Assembly (NCBI GenBank): GCA_014236755.1
Contig: JACCKY010000017.1
Location: forward strand, 21,355 to 85,354
Direction of reading: 5' to 3'
Length of the DNA: 64,000 nucleotides
Source: Candidatus Petromonas tenebris
Lineage (GTDB): Bacteria > Bacillota > Clostridia > Peptostreptococcales > Caminicellaceae
Position numbers and translations under genes: made by a program. A model generated the notes under the pieces. It was given only the letters and a program-made list of their open reading frames with translations, was not told the origin of the DNA and ran no database searches. Shown piece after piece: positions 26,164 through 34,934 of this stretch (within the stretch, counting starts at the first letter, position 1; each line of letters begins with the position of its first letter).

Positions 26164-27235
26164 GTGTCCAGCGAAGCTGTCATTCGCTAGTTGGTGAAAG
26201 TCCAACCCAAGTAATTGTCAAGAAGCTTGGTAGCTATAAGACTAATTATAGGCGAGAGCCTGTGGTTAAAGCGTCTTGAAAATGCGTCTATTATGATGCT
26301 AGCAAATATACAGACCGTAACGTTAAGTGAATTCTGCAGCACTGTTAGAAAGCTCATGATTGAGAGAAGAGATACTGACGAGCCTTTAGGCATAGGGCGA
26401 AGTCCGATGGAAACTTAATTGGAACTTGGAGCATTGTACGAAAGTGGCTTAAAGCAGGGGTTATGAAAGATGGTGTGTTTGCTGAGAGTGATATAGGGAG
26501 CCCGCAGGGCGGTGTAATATCTCCATTACTTGCAAATATCTATTTAGATTACTTAGATACAGTGTGGGAAAAGTATTATAGGCACTTAGGTAAATTAATT
26601 AGATTTGCCGATGACTTTGTAGTTGTTTGCAAGAACTATAAAGACGTTAAGCATGCGCATAAAGCTATAAGTCTTATAATGCAACGATTAGAATTAAGTC
26701 TAAATAAGGATAAAACTAAAATTATTTCATTATGGGATGGAAAAGAAGGCTTTGATTTTCTTGGATATCATAATAGAAAGATTAAAACAAAGACTATAGA
26801 CGGTAGAATCTACTATGTACTAAAACAATGGATTAGTAAGAAAGCAATAAAGAAGGTATTTAACAAGGTTAAGGAAACTCTAGGTAGGAAAACCCTATAT
26901 GTATCCCTTGATGAAATAATCAAAATACTAAATCGTAAGATTGTAGGGTGGAGAAATTACTATGGCTTATCGCCATTTGATAAATTAGCAAAGGTTGATA
27001 AGTATATAAGAATGCGATTAGTATTCTGGTATAACAACAAAAGACAAGCACGAAAGAGAAAAGAGTTCTATAACCTAGTATCTTTCTTTAATAACACTGG
27101 CTTAAAATATGTTGCTCAAAACTCGTAATGCAGATGGAAGAAGGACATCGGAAAGCCGTATGAGGGAAAACTTCACGTACGGTTTGATGAGGAGATGGTG
27201 GAAGAGAATAAATCAAATCCACCATTTTACTCTAC
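26164..27235 (+). mobile_element. Degraded group II intron with internal deletion
   Basis: The 5' part (GTGTCCAGCGAAGCTG and the following ~250 bases with GTTGGTGAAAGTCCAAC-type stems) is intron domain I-like RNA. It runs straight into the middle of a reverse transcriptase frame, so domains II-III, most of IV and the N-terminal half of the maturase are gone. Domain V is present near 27149-27187 (AAAGCCGTATGAGG...CACGTACGGTTTG) and domain VI at about 27192-27235 (GGTGGA/TCCACC stem), ending CTCTAC. The 5' boundary is uncertain (GTGTC instead of the usual GTGYG). The insertion is intergenic, between kbl and the DUF503 gene. Confidence 0.8.
26412..27128 (+). pseudogene. ltrA: Group II intron reverse transcriptase/maturase, C-terminal remnant
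   Basis: The readable protein (ATG at 26463, 221 residues) starts inside the reverse transcriptase; the same frame can be followed upstream to about 26412 as LIGTWSIVRKWLKAGV. It contains RT block 4 (GSPQGGVISPLLANIYLDYL), catalytic FADDFVVV (block 5), the thumb, and the maturase X domain (LNRKIVGWRNYYG). The N-terminal ~half (RT blocks 0-3) is missing, and no HNH endonuclease follows. It cannot be an active maturase by itself; any splicing of this intron would need help from another copy. Confidence 0.85.
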
Positions 27236-27262
27236 AGAAGTTTAAACATTTTTTGAAAGAAA

Positions 27263-27475
27263 TTGCAGATGTGAATATAAGTAAATTCAAGGTTTGTGAG
27301 GGATTACAAATTTTCATCAGTGAAATATTAAAAGGCTAACAGCTAACTGCTGACCGCTCATGGCAAAAAGGTGACAGGCCGCAAGAAAGACCCTAAAGAA
27401 CGACTAGGATTTGCCAAGAGCCAAGAGCTAAGAACTAAGAGCTAATCAAAAGGCGTCGTCAGACGCTTTTGTTCT
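27263..27475 (+). repeat. Heptamer-rich repeat family 2, copy B
   Basis: Same element as copy A (9257-9514): CAGCTAACTGCTGACCGCTC, one GGTGACA unit, AAGACCCTAAAGAACGACTA, the block of CTAAGAR heptamers, and a terminal hairpin GCGTC/GACGC followed by TTTTGTTCT. The CTACGAA/CTAACTA block present in A and D is missing, so copies differ by whole heptamer blocks. It starts 28 bp after the group II intron end. Confidence 0.85.
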
Positions 27476-27572
27476 TCCATTGAAGCTTGTATTTTTTTAT
27501 AATATAATTAATTTATGCAAGTAAAACTTTGAGTTTATAAAAATATTTGCTAGTTAAGAAAAGAGGATAATT

Positions 27573-27854
27573 ATGATAATAGGAAGCTGTCAAATTGACT
27601 TAACACTTTTTGAAGTAAATTCTTTAAAGGAAAAAAGACAGATAATAAAAAGCATAATTGGAAGAGTGCAGTCGAGATTTAATGTTTCAATAGCTGAAGT
27701 TAGTCTCAATGATATATGGAGGAGAAGCTCTGTAGGTATTGCCTGTGTAACTACATCTACCAAGCATGCAAATCAGATAATAAATAATGTGATAAAATTT
27801 ATCGAGAGAGACAATAGAGTGGAAATAATTAATTTTGAAATTGAGATATTATAG
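27573..27854 (+). CDS. DUF503 family protein (YlxP-like)
   Basis: A 93-residue cytosolic protein. It matches the DUF503/YlxP family over its whole length: IGSCQIDLTLFEVNSLKEKRQIIKSII, the FNVSIAEVSLNDIWRRSSVGIACV core and the C-terminal VEIINFEIEIL strand, giving an alpha/beta ferredoxin-like fold. YlxP often sits next to rbfA/infB and is thought to help ribosome maturation; here it is alone between two repeat elements, so the context gives no support. AGAGGATA precedes ATG. Confidence 0.85.
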   Translation: MIIGSCQIDLTLFEVNSLKEKRQIIKSIIGRVQSRFNVSIAEVSLNDIWRRSSVGIACVTTSTKHANQIINNVIKFIERDNRVEIINFEIEIL

Positions 27855-27924
27855 CATTTATACGTTTTATTTTCTTTTTACTTATATTTAAAATTATAAG
27901 TTGGAAAACTATAATAATCTAACT

Positions 27925-28120
27925 TTAACTCGCCTTGTTAGTTTTTCATAATAGCTGCCTATAAGGATCTACTTCGGACTCCCATGAAGGCCTGTTTTTC
28001 TTTTCGATTAAAACATTAAGCTAAAAGAACAGATCTTCAAATTCGCCTGATCAGAAACCTTATAGGCAGCTTAGACAGCTTAGCTTATTTTAACAAGAAC
28101 AGCTAACACAATAGGTAACT
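27925..28120 (+). repeat. Palindromic repeat family 1, diverged variant with switched helix
   Basis: The outer ends (TTAACTCGCCTTGTTAGTT and CAGCTAACACAATAGGTAAC) and internal segments (GGACTCC, CTGTTTTT, GAACAG-TCTTCAAA-TTCGCCT, GAAAC) match the other four copies. The 12-bp helix is instead GCTGCCTATAAG/CTTATAGGCAGC, unrelated in sequence but fully complementary, and the short inner helix is GATC/GATC instead of CCTC/GAGG. The loop is longer. It ends 25 bp before the nth start. Confidence 0.8.
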
Positions 28121-28145
28121 TTAGTATAAAAGAGAGGATTTGATT

Positions 28146-28814
28146 ATGAACACAAAAAAACTAAACATGCTCTCTAAAGAAAAAATTAAAGAGGCTTTGA
28201 AAATTTTAAAAAGTTTATATCCCAATGCAGAGTCGGAGCTGAACTACAGAAGTCCCTTTGAACTGCTCATATCTACAATATTGGCTGCTCAGTGTACTGA
28301 TAAGAGAGTAAATAAGGTCACTAAAGAATTATATAAAAAGTATAATAATCCAGAAAGCTTTTTGAGACTTACAGAAGAACAATTGGGTGAGCTAATTAAA
28401 AGTTGTGGGTTTTATAGAATGAAGTCAAAAAATATTTTAAAAACCTGTAGAATCCTAGTTGAAAAATATGATTCAAGAGTACCGACCACAATAGAAGAAT
28501 TAATGAAGCTGCCGGGGGTTGGTAGAAAGACGGCAAATGTGGTCGTAAGTAATGCCTTTGGGCAAGATGCTATAGCAGTAGATACCCATGTGTTCAGAGT
28601 GTCTAACAGAATAGGACTAGCTAATAGTGACAACGTACTGGAGACAGAAGAGCAGCTTATGGAAAATATTGACAAAAGGTTATGGTCAGATGCCCATCAT
28701 TGGCTTATATACCATGGTAGAAGAATTTGCAAGGCTAGAAGGCCTCAGTGTGAGGTCTGCCCAGTATCAAAGGTATGCCTATACTATAAAAATAACGTTT
28801 TAAAAAGTAATTAA
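28146..28814 (+). CDS. nth: Endonuclease III
   Basis: A 222-residue DNA glycosylase/AP lyase that removes oxidised pyrimidines. The helix-hairpin-helix LPGVGRKTANVV carries the catalytic lysine, and DAIAVDTHVFRVSNRIGL carries the catalytic aspartate. The C-terminal 4Fe-4S cluster motif C-x6-C-x2-C-x5-C is present (CKARRPQCEVCPVSKVC). TTG at 28140 is in frame but abuts the AGAGAGG site; ATG at 28146 has correct spacing. It is preceded by the variant palindromic repeat and followed after 27 bp by the FtsA-like gene, with which it may be cotranscribed. Confidence 0.95.
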   Translation: MNTKKLNMLSKEKIKEALKILKSLYPNAESELNYRSPFELLISTILAAQCTDKRVNKVTKELYKKYNNPESFLRLTEEQLGELIKSCGFYRMKSKNILKTCRILVEKYDSRVPTTIEELMKLPGVGRKTANVVVSNAFGQDAIAVDTHVFRVSNRIGLANSDNVLETEEQLMENIDKRLWSDAHHWLIYHGRRICKARRPQCEVCPVSKVCLYYKNNVLKSN

Positions 28815-28841
28815 AGCTAATAGTAAAGGGGGGAATTATAT

Positions 28842-30845
28842 ATGGATGATCTAATTTTTTCTCTTGATATCGGAACAAGAAATGTGGTAGGGATGATAGG
28901 TAAGATGGAAGGAGATACCTATAGGTTAATTGATTATGAGATTATGGAGCATCCCGATAGGGCTATGTATGATGGACAAATTCATGATATTGAAAAGGTA
29001 TCTGACATTGTGGGAAAAGTAAAGTCAAAGTTGGAAGATAGATTAGGAACAAAGCTTAAATATGTTTCAATTGCAGCTGCCGGTAGGGCGTTAAAAACCC
29101 AAAAGGTATTTGTTGAAAATGAAATTAACTACTCCAAGGAAATTAATAAATCTATTATAAACAGTTTAGAAATGGAGGGAATACAGCTGGCCCAAAGAGA
29201 ACTTGAAGAGACCTCTGAGGACAATGACGGCAAGTATTATTGTGTGGGATATACTGTTGTCAATTATTACTTGGATGGAAGCACAATAGGAAATTTGAAA
29301 GGTCATAGGGGAAATAGAATCGGGGCCGATATACTGGCCACTTTTTTGCCCCATGTGGTAGTGGACAGCTTATACACAGTAGTTCATAATGCTGGCCTTG
29401 AAGTCATTAGTTTGACTCTCGAGCCTATTGCTGCAATAAATGTAGCCATTCCTCCAAAGTTTAGACTTTTAAACTTAGCCCTTGTTGACGTAGGAGCAGG
29501 AACTTCAGATATAGCAATAACGAAGGAAGGCACAATAGTTTCCTATGCTATGGTTTCAGTAGCAGGAGATGAGATAACAGAAGCACTTTCTCAAGCCTTT
29601 CTTCTAGACTTTAACACGGCTGAAAAACTAAAAACGGAATTAAATAAAAAGCCACGACATAGTTTTAAAGATGTGGTAGGAATGAGCTATGAGCTTGAAA
29701 CAGGTGAAATATTATCTAAACTTGAGAATTCAATTAAGGAATTAACCCAGAAAATATCAAAGAAGATTAAAGAATATAATGGAAAAACACCAAGTGCAGT
29801 ATTCTGTATAGGTGGAGGATGTCAAATACCCCAATTTACTGACTACCTTGCAGAAAGTTTGGGATTAGCTAAAGAGCGTGTGGTAGTAAGGGGAACAGAA
29901 ATGCTGGAAGACGTTGAAATATCTTGTGATAATTTAACCGGGCCCGAGTATATTACTCCTATAGGAATAGGATATACTGCCCTTAAGGATAAAGAACAGG
30001 ATTTTCTTAAAGTCACAGTCAATGGCAAACAAATTAGATTATTTAACTCAAGAAAGCTTACAGTCTCCGATGCGTTAATTTTAACGGGCTACAATGCTAG
30101 GAAGCTTATTGCCCAAAAAGGAAAGCCGGTAAGCTTTATATTAAATGGTAAAAGAAAAGTAATCTATGGAGAATACGGGGAATCGGCAAAGATATACGTT
30201 AATGGAAGATTGGCAAGTCTTGATACAAAGCTAACGGGCGGAGATGAAATAATTGTGAATCCTGCAACACAGGGTAAAGATGCAAAAGTACATGTAAAAG
30301 ATATTATTAAAAAAGAAGAAAAAATAGTATTTCAAGGGAAAAATATTAAACTTTTTAACGGGATATATGTTAATGGAAGAAAGACAGATGGGGACTATGA
30401 AGTACATGAAAATGACGAAATACATATAGACAAAATAAGAGATATTAAAGAATTAATGTTTTCATATGATATAGATTTAGATATTCATAAAGTATTTGCA
30501 AACGGTAAAGAGGTAAATGGGAATTATATCTTGAAGGATGGAGATGTTATAGAAGTAGAGAAAGAAAAAAGAGAACAGCAAGACCATATAAAGAAAAATC
30601 CTGGACTTGAGGCAGTTAAGATTGAAGAAGAGAATATGGGAGAATACATTGAAGTGCAAGTCAATGGAAAAAAAGTAAATATAGAAAAAAATAATAGAGA
30701 TCCCATTTTCGTAGATATATTTAACTATATAGATTTTGACATAAAAAAGGCTAAAGGCATTCTAGAACTAAGGTTAAATGGAGAAAGGGCTAATTATACA
30801 GATATACTTAAACAAAATGATGTAATTGAAATATTTTGGAAATAA
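28842..30845 (+). CDS. FtsA-like actin-fold ATPase with C-terminal NG-motif repeats
   Basis: A 667-residue protein. Residues 1-~385 form an FtsA/PilM-type actin-fold ATPase: LIFSLDIGTRNVVGMIG (phosphate 1), LALVDVGAGTSDIAI (phosphate 2) and CIGGGCQIPQFTDYLAESL (adenosine motif). Instead of the short amphipathic tail of FtsA, about 280 extra residues contain a repeated unit, x-V-x-V-NG-x, then x(8-12), then a D-x-I-x-V strand: TVNGKQI (~392), YVNGRLA (~450), YVNGRKT (~507), FANGKEV (~549), QVNGKKV (~603), RLNGERA (~642). This suggests tandem beta-grasp-like modules (inference). No ftsZ is adjacent. The strong AGGGGGGA site supports the ATG. Confidence 0.8.
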   Translation: MDDLIFSLDIGTRNVVGMIGKMEGDTYRLIDYEIMEHPDRAMYDGQIHDIEKVSDIVGKVKSKLEDRLGTKLKYVSIAAAGRALKTQKVFVENEINYSKEINKSIINSLEMEGIQLAQRELEETSEDNDGKYYCVGYTVVNYYLDGSTIGNLKGHRGNRIGADILATFLPHVVVDSLYTVVHNAGLEVISLTLEPIAAINVAIPPKFRLLNLALVDVGAGTSDIAITKEGTIVSYAMVSVAGDEITEALSQAFLLDFNTAEKLKTELNKKPRHSFKDVVGMSYELETGEILSKLENSIKELTQKISKKIKEYNGKTPSAVFCIGGGCQIPQFTDYLAESLGLAKERVVVRGTEMLEDVEISCDNLTGPEYITPIGIGYTALKDKEQDFLKVTVNGKQIRLFNSRKLTVSDALILTGYNARKLIAQKGKPVSFILNGKRKVIYGEYGESAKIYVNGRLASLDTKLTGGDEIIVNPATQGKDAKVHVKDIIKKEEKIVFQGKNIKLFNGIYVNGRKTDGDYEVHENDEIHIDKIRDIKELMFSYDIDLDIHKVFANGKEVNGNYILKDGDVIEVEKEKREQQDHIKKNPGLEAVKIEEENMGEYIEVQVNGKKVNIEKNNRDPIFVDIFNYIDFDIKKAKGILELRLNGERANYTDILKQNDVIEIFWK

Positions 30846-30924
30846 GAGACTTTAGTAATATTATTTAAGCCATGTAAATAGTAATATTAGTGTGAATATT
30901 TATACCATTACATGGAGGCAGATA

Positions 30925-32400
30925 ATGATAATGAGAAAAAAGGTGGATAAAAAAAAGAAAAGTCTAAATATCCAAAATAAAAATGATAAAAGGAATAGAT
31001 TAATTAGTTTTTTTATAGTAGTTGCAAGTGCCCTTTTTTTTAGTGGAGTTTTTGCTGCCGGTTCACTTATAGTGATTAATAGAGATTCAATTCATGATGG
31101 TATTTATGTGGAAAACGTTGATGTTGGAGGACTTTCGATAATTGAAGCTGCCGATAAGATTGAAACGGTACTAAATAAAACTGAGGGAAAGGAAAAACTG
31201 AGATTAAGATACAGGGATAAAATATGGAAGTTTACAGCAGATGAATTAAGTTTACAATATGACCTTTTAAAAGCTGCAAATGAAGCTTTTCTTATAGGAA
31301 GAAGGGGTAATTATTTAAATAGGTTTGCTACTGTTATTGAACTCTTAAAAGATCCCCGCAATATTTCTCTTAAACCGTCAGTTGACATGGAAAAACTTGA
31401 TGCAATATTAAATAGTATTTCAAAGGAGATTAACCGTCCGGCAAAAGAAGCACAAGTAGAAAGACGAGATGGGAAATTTATTATCAGAGACGAAGTTTTG
31501 GGATTAAAGTTGGACAAGGAAAAGACTATTGAGAGAATACAGGAAGCATTTATGAACAGCGGATATAAAGATATTGTAGAAATTAACCTTATGGTTAAAA
31601 CTGCATCACCAAAGTATACTTCCAAAATGCTAAGTTACATAAGGGACTTGCTTGGATCTTATACCACAAAATTTAATTCTGCAATAAAAGGACGTAGTTA
31701 TAACATAGCTTTGTCTTCAAAAGCAATCAATGGGACAGTACTTTTGCCTAATGAAATATTCTCATTTAATGAGATAGTTGGTCCAAGAACCGTTAACAAT
31801 GGATATAAAACAGCACCTGTCATATTTAGAGGAGAGCTGGTTGACGGTATAGGGGGAGGAGTATGCCAGGTATCCAGCACTATTTATAATAGTGTTCTGA
31901 AAAGTCGTCTGGGAATAGTAGAAAGAGTGAATCACAGTATACCTTCTACTTACGTTCCAATGGGCTTGGACGCAACGGTTTCATATGGTGTGCTTGATTT
32001 CAAGTTTAAAAATACTACCGATTATCCAATCTATATTGAAAGTTTTGTAAAGGGGAATGAACTGACGGTCAATATCTATGGACATGAAACAAAAAAACAA
32101 GATGTTAAGGTAATGAGTAAAGTAAATGATGTAATAGAGAAGGATACTGAAATAATCTTTGATTCAAATATGTATGAAGATGAAAAAGTAGTAAAAGATA
32201 AAGGTAGAAACGGTTACAGAGTTTCTTCATACATGATTATTTATGAAAATGGCAGAGAAGTTGAAAGAAAGCTGCTTTCAAAGGATTACTATCCTCCAAG
32301 TAAACAGATTATAATTAAAGGGACAAAGAAGAGAATAGAAAAAAGTAAAATCGAAAATAGGAATAAAATGCAAGATGTTAAAGGATATATTATACAGTAA
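30925..32400 (+). CDS. VanW family protein with peptidoglycan-binding-4 domain
   Basis: A 491-residue membrane-anchored extracellular protein. After a Lys-rich cytosolic start, residues ~25-50 form one membrane anchor (FFIVVASALFFSGVFAAGSL). A PG_binding_4-type domain follows (EAADKIETVLNK..., repeated), then the VanW domain: NGTVLLPNEIFSFNEIVGPR and GGGVCQVSSTIYNSVL. The C-terminus resembles a shortened G5 module. VanW proteins are linked to envelope function but have no proven activity. ATG at 30925 follows GGAGG by six bases; upstream frame to 30892 is probably untranslated. The neighbouring FtsA-like gene may be in the same transcript. Confidence 0.87.
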   Translation: MIMRKKVDKKKKSLNIQNKNDKRNRLISFFIVVASALFFSGVFAAGSLIVINRDSIHDGIYVENVDVGGLSIIEAADKIETVLNKTEGKEKLRLRYRDKIWKFTADELSLQYDLLKAANEAFLIGRRGNYLNRFATVIELLKDPRNISLKPSVDMEKLDAILNSISKEINRPAKEAQVERRDGKFIIRDEVLGLKLDKEKTIERIQEAFMNSGYKDIVEINLMVKTASPKYTSKMLSYIRDLLGSYTTKFNSAIKGRSYNIALSSKAINGTVLLPNEIFSFNEIVGPRTVNNGYKTAPVIFRGELVDGIGGGVCQVSSTIYNSVLKSRLGIVERVNHSIPSTYVPMGLDATVSYGVLDFKFKNTTDYPIYIESFVKGNELTVNIYGHETKKQDVKVMSKVNDVIEKDTEIIFDSNMYEDEKVVKDKGRNGYRVSSYMIIYENGREVERKLLSKDYYPPSKQIIIKGTKKRIEKSKIENRNKMQDVKGYIIQ

Positions 32401-32421
32401 ATAAGATATGAGGTGTAAGAA

Positions 32422-33117
32422 ATGAATAATGAATTGTATGAAAAAACCGTTCACTGTCCTGTATGTGACCGGGATTTCACCACACAAAAAGTAAGAACTT
32501 CTGCAATTAGAGTTGAAAATAGAGATGAGGATTTTTGTCCCTATTATAAAAGTCAAAATCCTCTATTTTATTCTGTGTTTGTTTGCCCCCACTGTGGTTA
32601 TGCAGCTTTAGAGGGGGACTTTTCAAGAATTGGCGAACGTGAAAAGGAAAAGATAAAAGAAACTATTTCACCTAAATGGAGACCAAGAAGTTATGACGGC
32701 GAGAGAACTATAGAGGACGCCCTTGAAGTCTATAAGCTAGCACTGCTGTGTAGTCAGGTTATTGGTGCATCTGAAAGTACTATAGGAAAAATTTGTCTAA
32801 GGCTTGCATGGCTTCATAGGTATTTGGGGGACGAAAAAGAAAAAGACTTTATAAAATTTGCAGTGAAGGCCTTTCATAAAGCCTATACAACTGAACGATT
32901 AGATGAAGATCAAAACGACATGGTAATAATTTTATATTTATTGGGAGAACTTAATAGGAGAGTAGGCAATTATAAGGATGCAATAAAATGGTTTGATAAA
33001 GCCTTAAGAGAACCATCTATAAAGAAGAAGAGACATATTGAATTAAAGGCTAGAGAACAGTGGAGTTTCACAAGGGAAGAGTATAGAAAACAAAAAAGTG
33101 AAAGCGTAGATAATTAA
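32422..33117 (+). CDS. DUF2225 protein (zinc ribbon plus TPR-like helices)
   Basis: A 231-residue cytosolic protein. The N-terminal ~65 residues contain two CxxC pairs (CPVCDRDF and CPHCGYAAL) forming a likely zinc ribbon, with a further Cys at DFCPYY. The remainder is helical with TPR-like pairs (AWLHRYLGD, ILYLLGELNRRVGNYKDAIKWFDKAL). This is the DUF2225 architecture, widespread in Firmicutes and of unknown function. It starts 21 bp after the VanW gene with AGGTG before ATG, and is followed by ybjQ after 37 bp, suggesting a short operon. Confidence 0.88.
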   Translation: MNNELYEKTVHCPVCDRDFTTQKVRTSAIRVENRDEDFCPYYKSQNPLFYSVFVCPHCGYAALEGDFSRIGEREKEKIKETISPKWRPRSYDGERTIEDALEVYKLALLCSQVIGASESTIGKICLRLAWLHRYLGDEKEKDFIKFAVKAFHKAYTTERLDEDQNDMVIILYLLGELNRRVGNYKDAIKWFDKALREPSIKKKRHIELKAREQWSFTREEYRKQKSESVDN

Positions 33118-33154
33118 TTGCAAGCCCATATAATACATAGAAAGGGAGAAAAAG

Positions 33155-33469
33155 ATGATTCTAGTGAATACTAATGAAATTCCTGGGAAAGAAATTGTGG
33201 AAGTAATGGGATTAGTAAGGGGAAGTACTATACAATCAAAGCATATAGGGAAGGACTTAATGGCCGGGTTTAAAACAATAGTCGGAGGAGAAATAAGACA
33301 ATATACTGAGATGTTTGAAGAGGCAAGACAAATAGCAATAGATAGAATGGTAGAGGAGGCTCAAAATCGGGGAGCTAATGCAATAGTGAATATAAGGTTT
33401 GCAACATCGGCTATAATGCAGGGAGCAGCAGAGCTTTTAGCCTATGGTACGGCTGTAAAGGTGAAATAA
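33155..33469 (+). CDS. YbjQ/DUF74 family protein
   Basis: A 104-residue protein of the YbjQ (DUF74, putative heavy-metal-binding) family, normally a homopentamer. It matches over the whole length: EIPGKEIVEVMGLVRGSTI, KDLMAGFKTIVGGEIRQYTE, and the ANAIVNIRFATSAIM strand. The biochemical role is not established. AAAGGGAG precedes ATG. A terminator lies 38 bp downstream, ending the unit before the cob genes. Confidence 0.9.
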   Translation: MILVNTNEIPGKEIVEVMGLVRGSTIQSKHIGKDLMAGFKTIVGGEIRQYTEMFEEARQIAIDRMVEEAQNRGANAIVNIRFATSAIMQGAAELLAYGTAVKVK

Positions 33470-33506
33470 GCTGTTGATTTTATGCATTTTTATCTTATAT
33501 AATTAA

Positions 33507-33538
33507 AATGTCCTAGATTCTAGGGCATTATTTTTCTT
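33507..33538 (+). terminator. Terminator between ybjQ and cobU
   Basis: The stem AATGTCCTAGA/(T)CTAGGGCATT with one G-T pair is followed by ATTTTTC. It separates the YbjQ unit from the cobalamin genes. Confidence 0.85.
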
Positions 33539-33569
33539 GTTATATAAAAAGAGATGGGTGATAGGAGAA

Positions 33570-34166
33570 ATGAACTTTAATTTTAAAGAGATAAAAATAG
33601 ATAGTAATTCAAATCTAATATTAGTAACTGGTGGAGCAAGAAGTGGGAAAAGCTGCTTTGCTGAAAGACTGGTGGCTGAAATAGGACAAAATATAGCCTA
33701 TATAGCTACTGCTATTCCCTTCGATGAAGGGATGAGGGATAGGATAAAAAAACATAGAGAGTCAAGACCTAGTGAATGGACTACATATGAAGCCTATAGA
33801 GATGTATACAAATCTATAACTGATATTGCAAGGAACCATGATACTATGCTTTTAGATTGTATTACTATAATGGTAACTAATTTAATGTTTGAAAATGGAG
33901 ATATAGACTGGGAGAAAATCACTCGAGAAGAGATTGATGAGATAGAAGAGATGATAAGGAAACAGATAGAACTTTTGATTGAAAATATTAAAAAAAATAA
34001 TTTGAATGCTGTGTTAGTTACAAATGAGATTGGAATGGGTTTAGTACCTGAAAATAGACTTGCCAGGATATTTAGAGATATAGCAGGTAGAATAAATCAA
34101 TTGATAGCAAGGGAAGCTGATTTTGTATATCTAACTGTTTCAGGGATTCCCATTAAAATTAAATAG
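33570..34166 (+). CDS. cobU: Adenosylcobinamide kinase / adenosylcobinamide-phosphate guanylyltransferase
   Basis: A bifunctional P-loop enzyme that phosphorylates adenosylcobinamide and then forms adenosylcobinamide-GDP for nucleotide-loop assembly. The Walker A is GGARSGKSCFAERL. IAYIATAIPFDEGMRDRIKKH contains the conserved region with the guanylylated histidine, and VTNEIGMGLVPENRLARIFRD is diagnostic. The start is unsure: ATG 33570 (198 residues) has AGGAG very close, while GTG 33558 is also in frame. It is followed by cobS (16 bp) and cobC. No riboswitch is visible before this gene. Confidence 0.93.
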   Translation: MNFNFKEIKIDSNSNLILVTGGARSGKSCFAERLVAEIGQNIAYIATAIPFDEGMRDRIKKHRESRPSEWTTYEAYRDVYKSITDIARNHDTMLLDCITIMVTNLMFENGDIDWEKITREEIDEIEEMIRKQIELLIENIKKNNLNAVLVTNEIGMGLVPENRLARIFRDIAGRINQLIAREADFVYLTVSGIPIKIK

Positions 34167-34182
34167 AAGGGAATTTAAACGC

Positions 34183-34923
34183 ATGAAAAGACTTATATTG
34201 ATGATTCAGTTTTTAACCCGTATACCGATAAATATTAATTTAGATGTTAAAGAAGAAGACTTTTTAAAGGGAATAGTTTACTTTCCCTTGGTAGGTTTAC
34301 TTATAGGTATGACTGCAGTGATTGCATATTATGTAGGTCTTAATCTTTCGAGCCCCCTTTTAGGAGTTATTTTTGCTGTAGTAATTGAAATATTCATAAC
34401 GGGTGGTTTGCATTTAGACGGACTGGCAGATACCTTTGATGGTATATATAGTAATAGACCTAAGGATAGGGTTTTAGAAATAATGAAGGATAGCAGACTA
34501 GGTACCAATGGAGCCCTTGCCATAATATTACTTATAATAACAAAGATTGCATTAATATACAGCATACCTATACCTAAAATTTATCCTATTTTAATGTTAA
34601 TGCCTGTTTTAGCAAGATTAAATCTTGTTATAGCTTGTAGATTTGCAAAGCCAGCAAGGAACACAGGTATGGGAATTATGCTTATTGGTAAAGTCGATAC
34701 TAAACAAGTTATTACTGCCCTCATTATATCTACTTTGGCTACAATTATTTATCCAGCAGTATTACCTGGCATTTTCATATTAATTATATTTGCCCTTTGG
34801 TACATAGGACATATAAGTGGAAAAATTGACGGTATGACAGGAGACACTTTAGGGGCTTTGTGCGAGTTATCAGAGCTGCTGTTTCTATTTTATGTAATAG
34901 TATTTCTAAAAGTTTTCAGTTAG
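34183..34923 (+). CDS. cobS: Adenosylcobinamide-GDP ribazoletransferase (cobalamin synthase)
   Basis: A 246-residue integral membrane enzyme that joins adenosylcobinamide-GDP to alpha-ribazole (phosphate). Family features are the N-terminal QFLTRIPI, GGLHLDGLADTFDG with the Mg-binding acidic residues, the DSRLGTNGALA segment, and GMTGDTLGALCELSELLFL at the C-terminus. About six membrane segments are visible. It is the middle gene of cobU-cobS-cobC. cobC begins 11 bp after its stop. Confidence 0.94.
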   Translation: MKRLILMIQFLTRIPININLDVKEEDFLKGIVYFPLVGLLIGMTAVIAYYVGLNLSSPLLGVIFAVVIEIFITGGLHLDGLADTFDGIYSNRPKDRVLEIMKDSRLGTNGALAIILLIITKIALIYSIPIPKIYPILMLMPVLARLNLVIACRFAKPARNTGMGIMLIGKVDTKQVITALIISTLATIIYPAVLPGIFILIIFALWYIGHISGKIDGMTGDTLGALCELSELLFLFYVIVFLKVFS

Positions 34924-34934
34924 GTGGGTTTAGG

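Noticed and set aside
26215..26418. 67-aa ORF and its antisense partner upstream of the maturase remnant
   Set aside because: It lies within the group II intron 5' RNA region; its sequence is explained by structured intron RNA, not by coding.
27109..27339. 76-aa ORF after the maturase remnant
   Set aside because: It covers intron domains V and VI and the start of repeat copy B; no coding signature.
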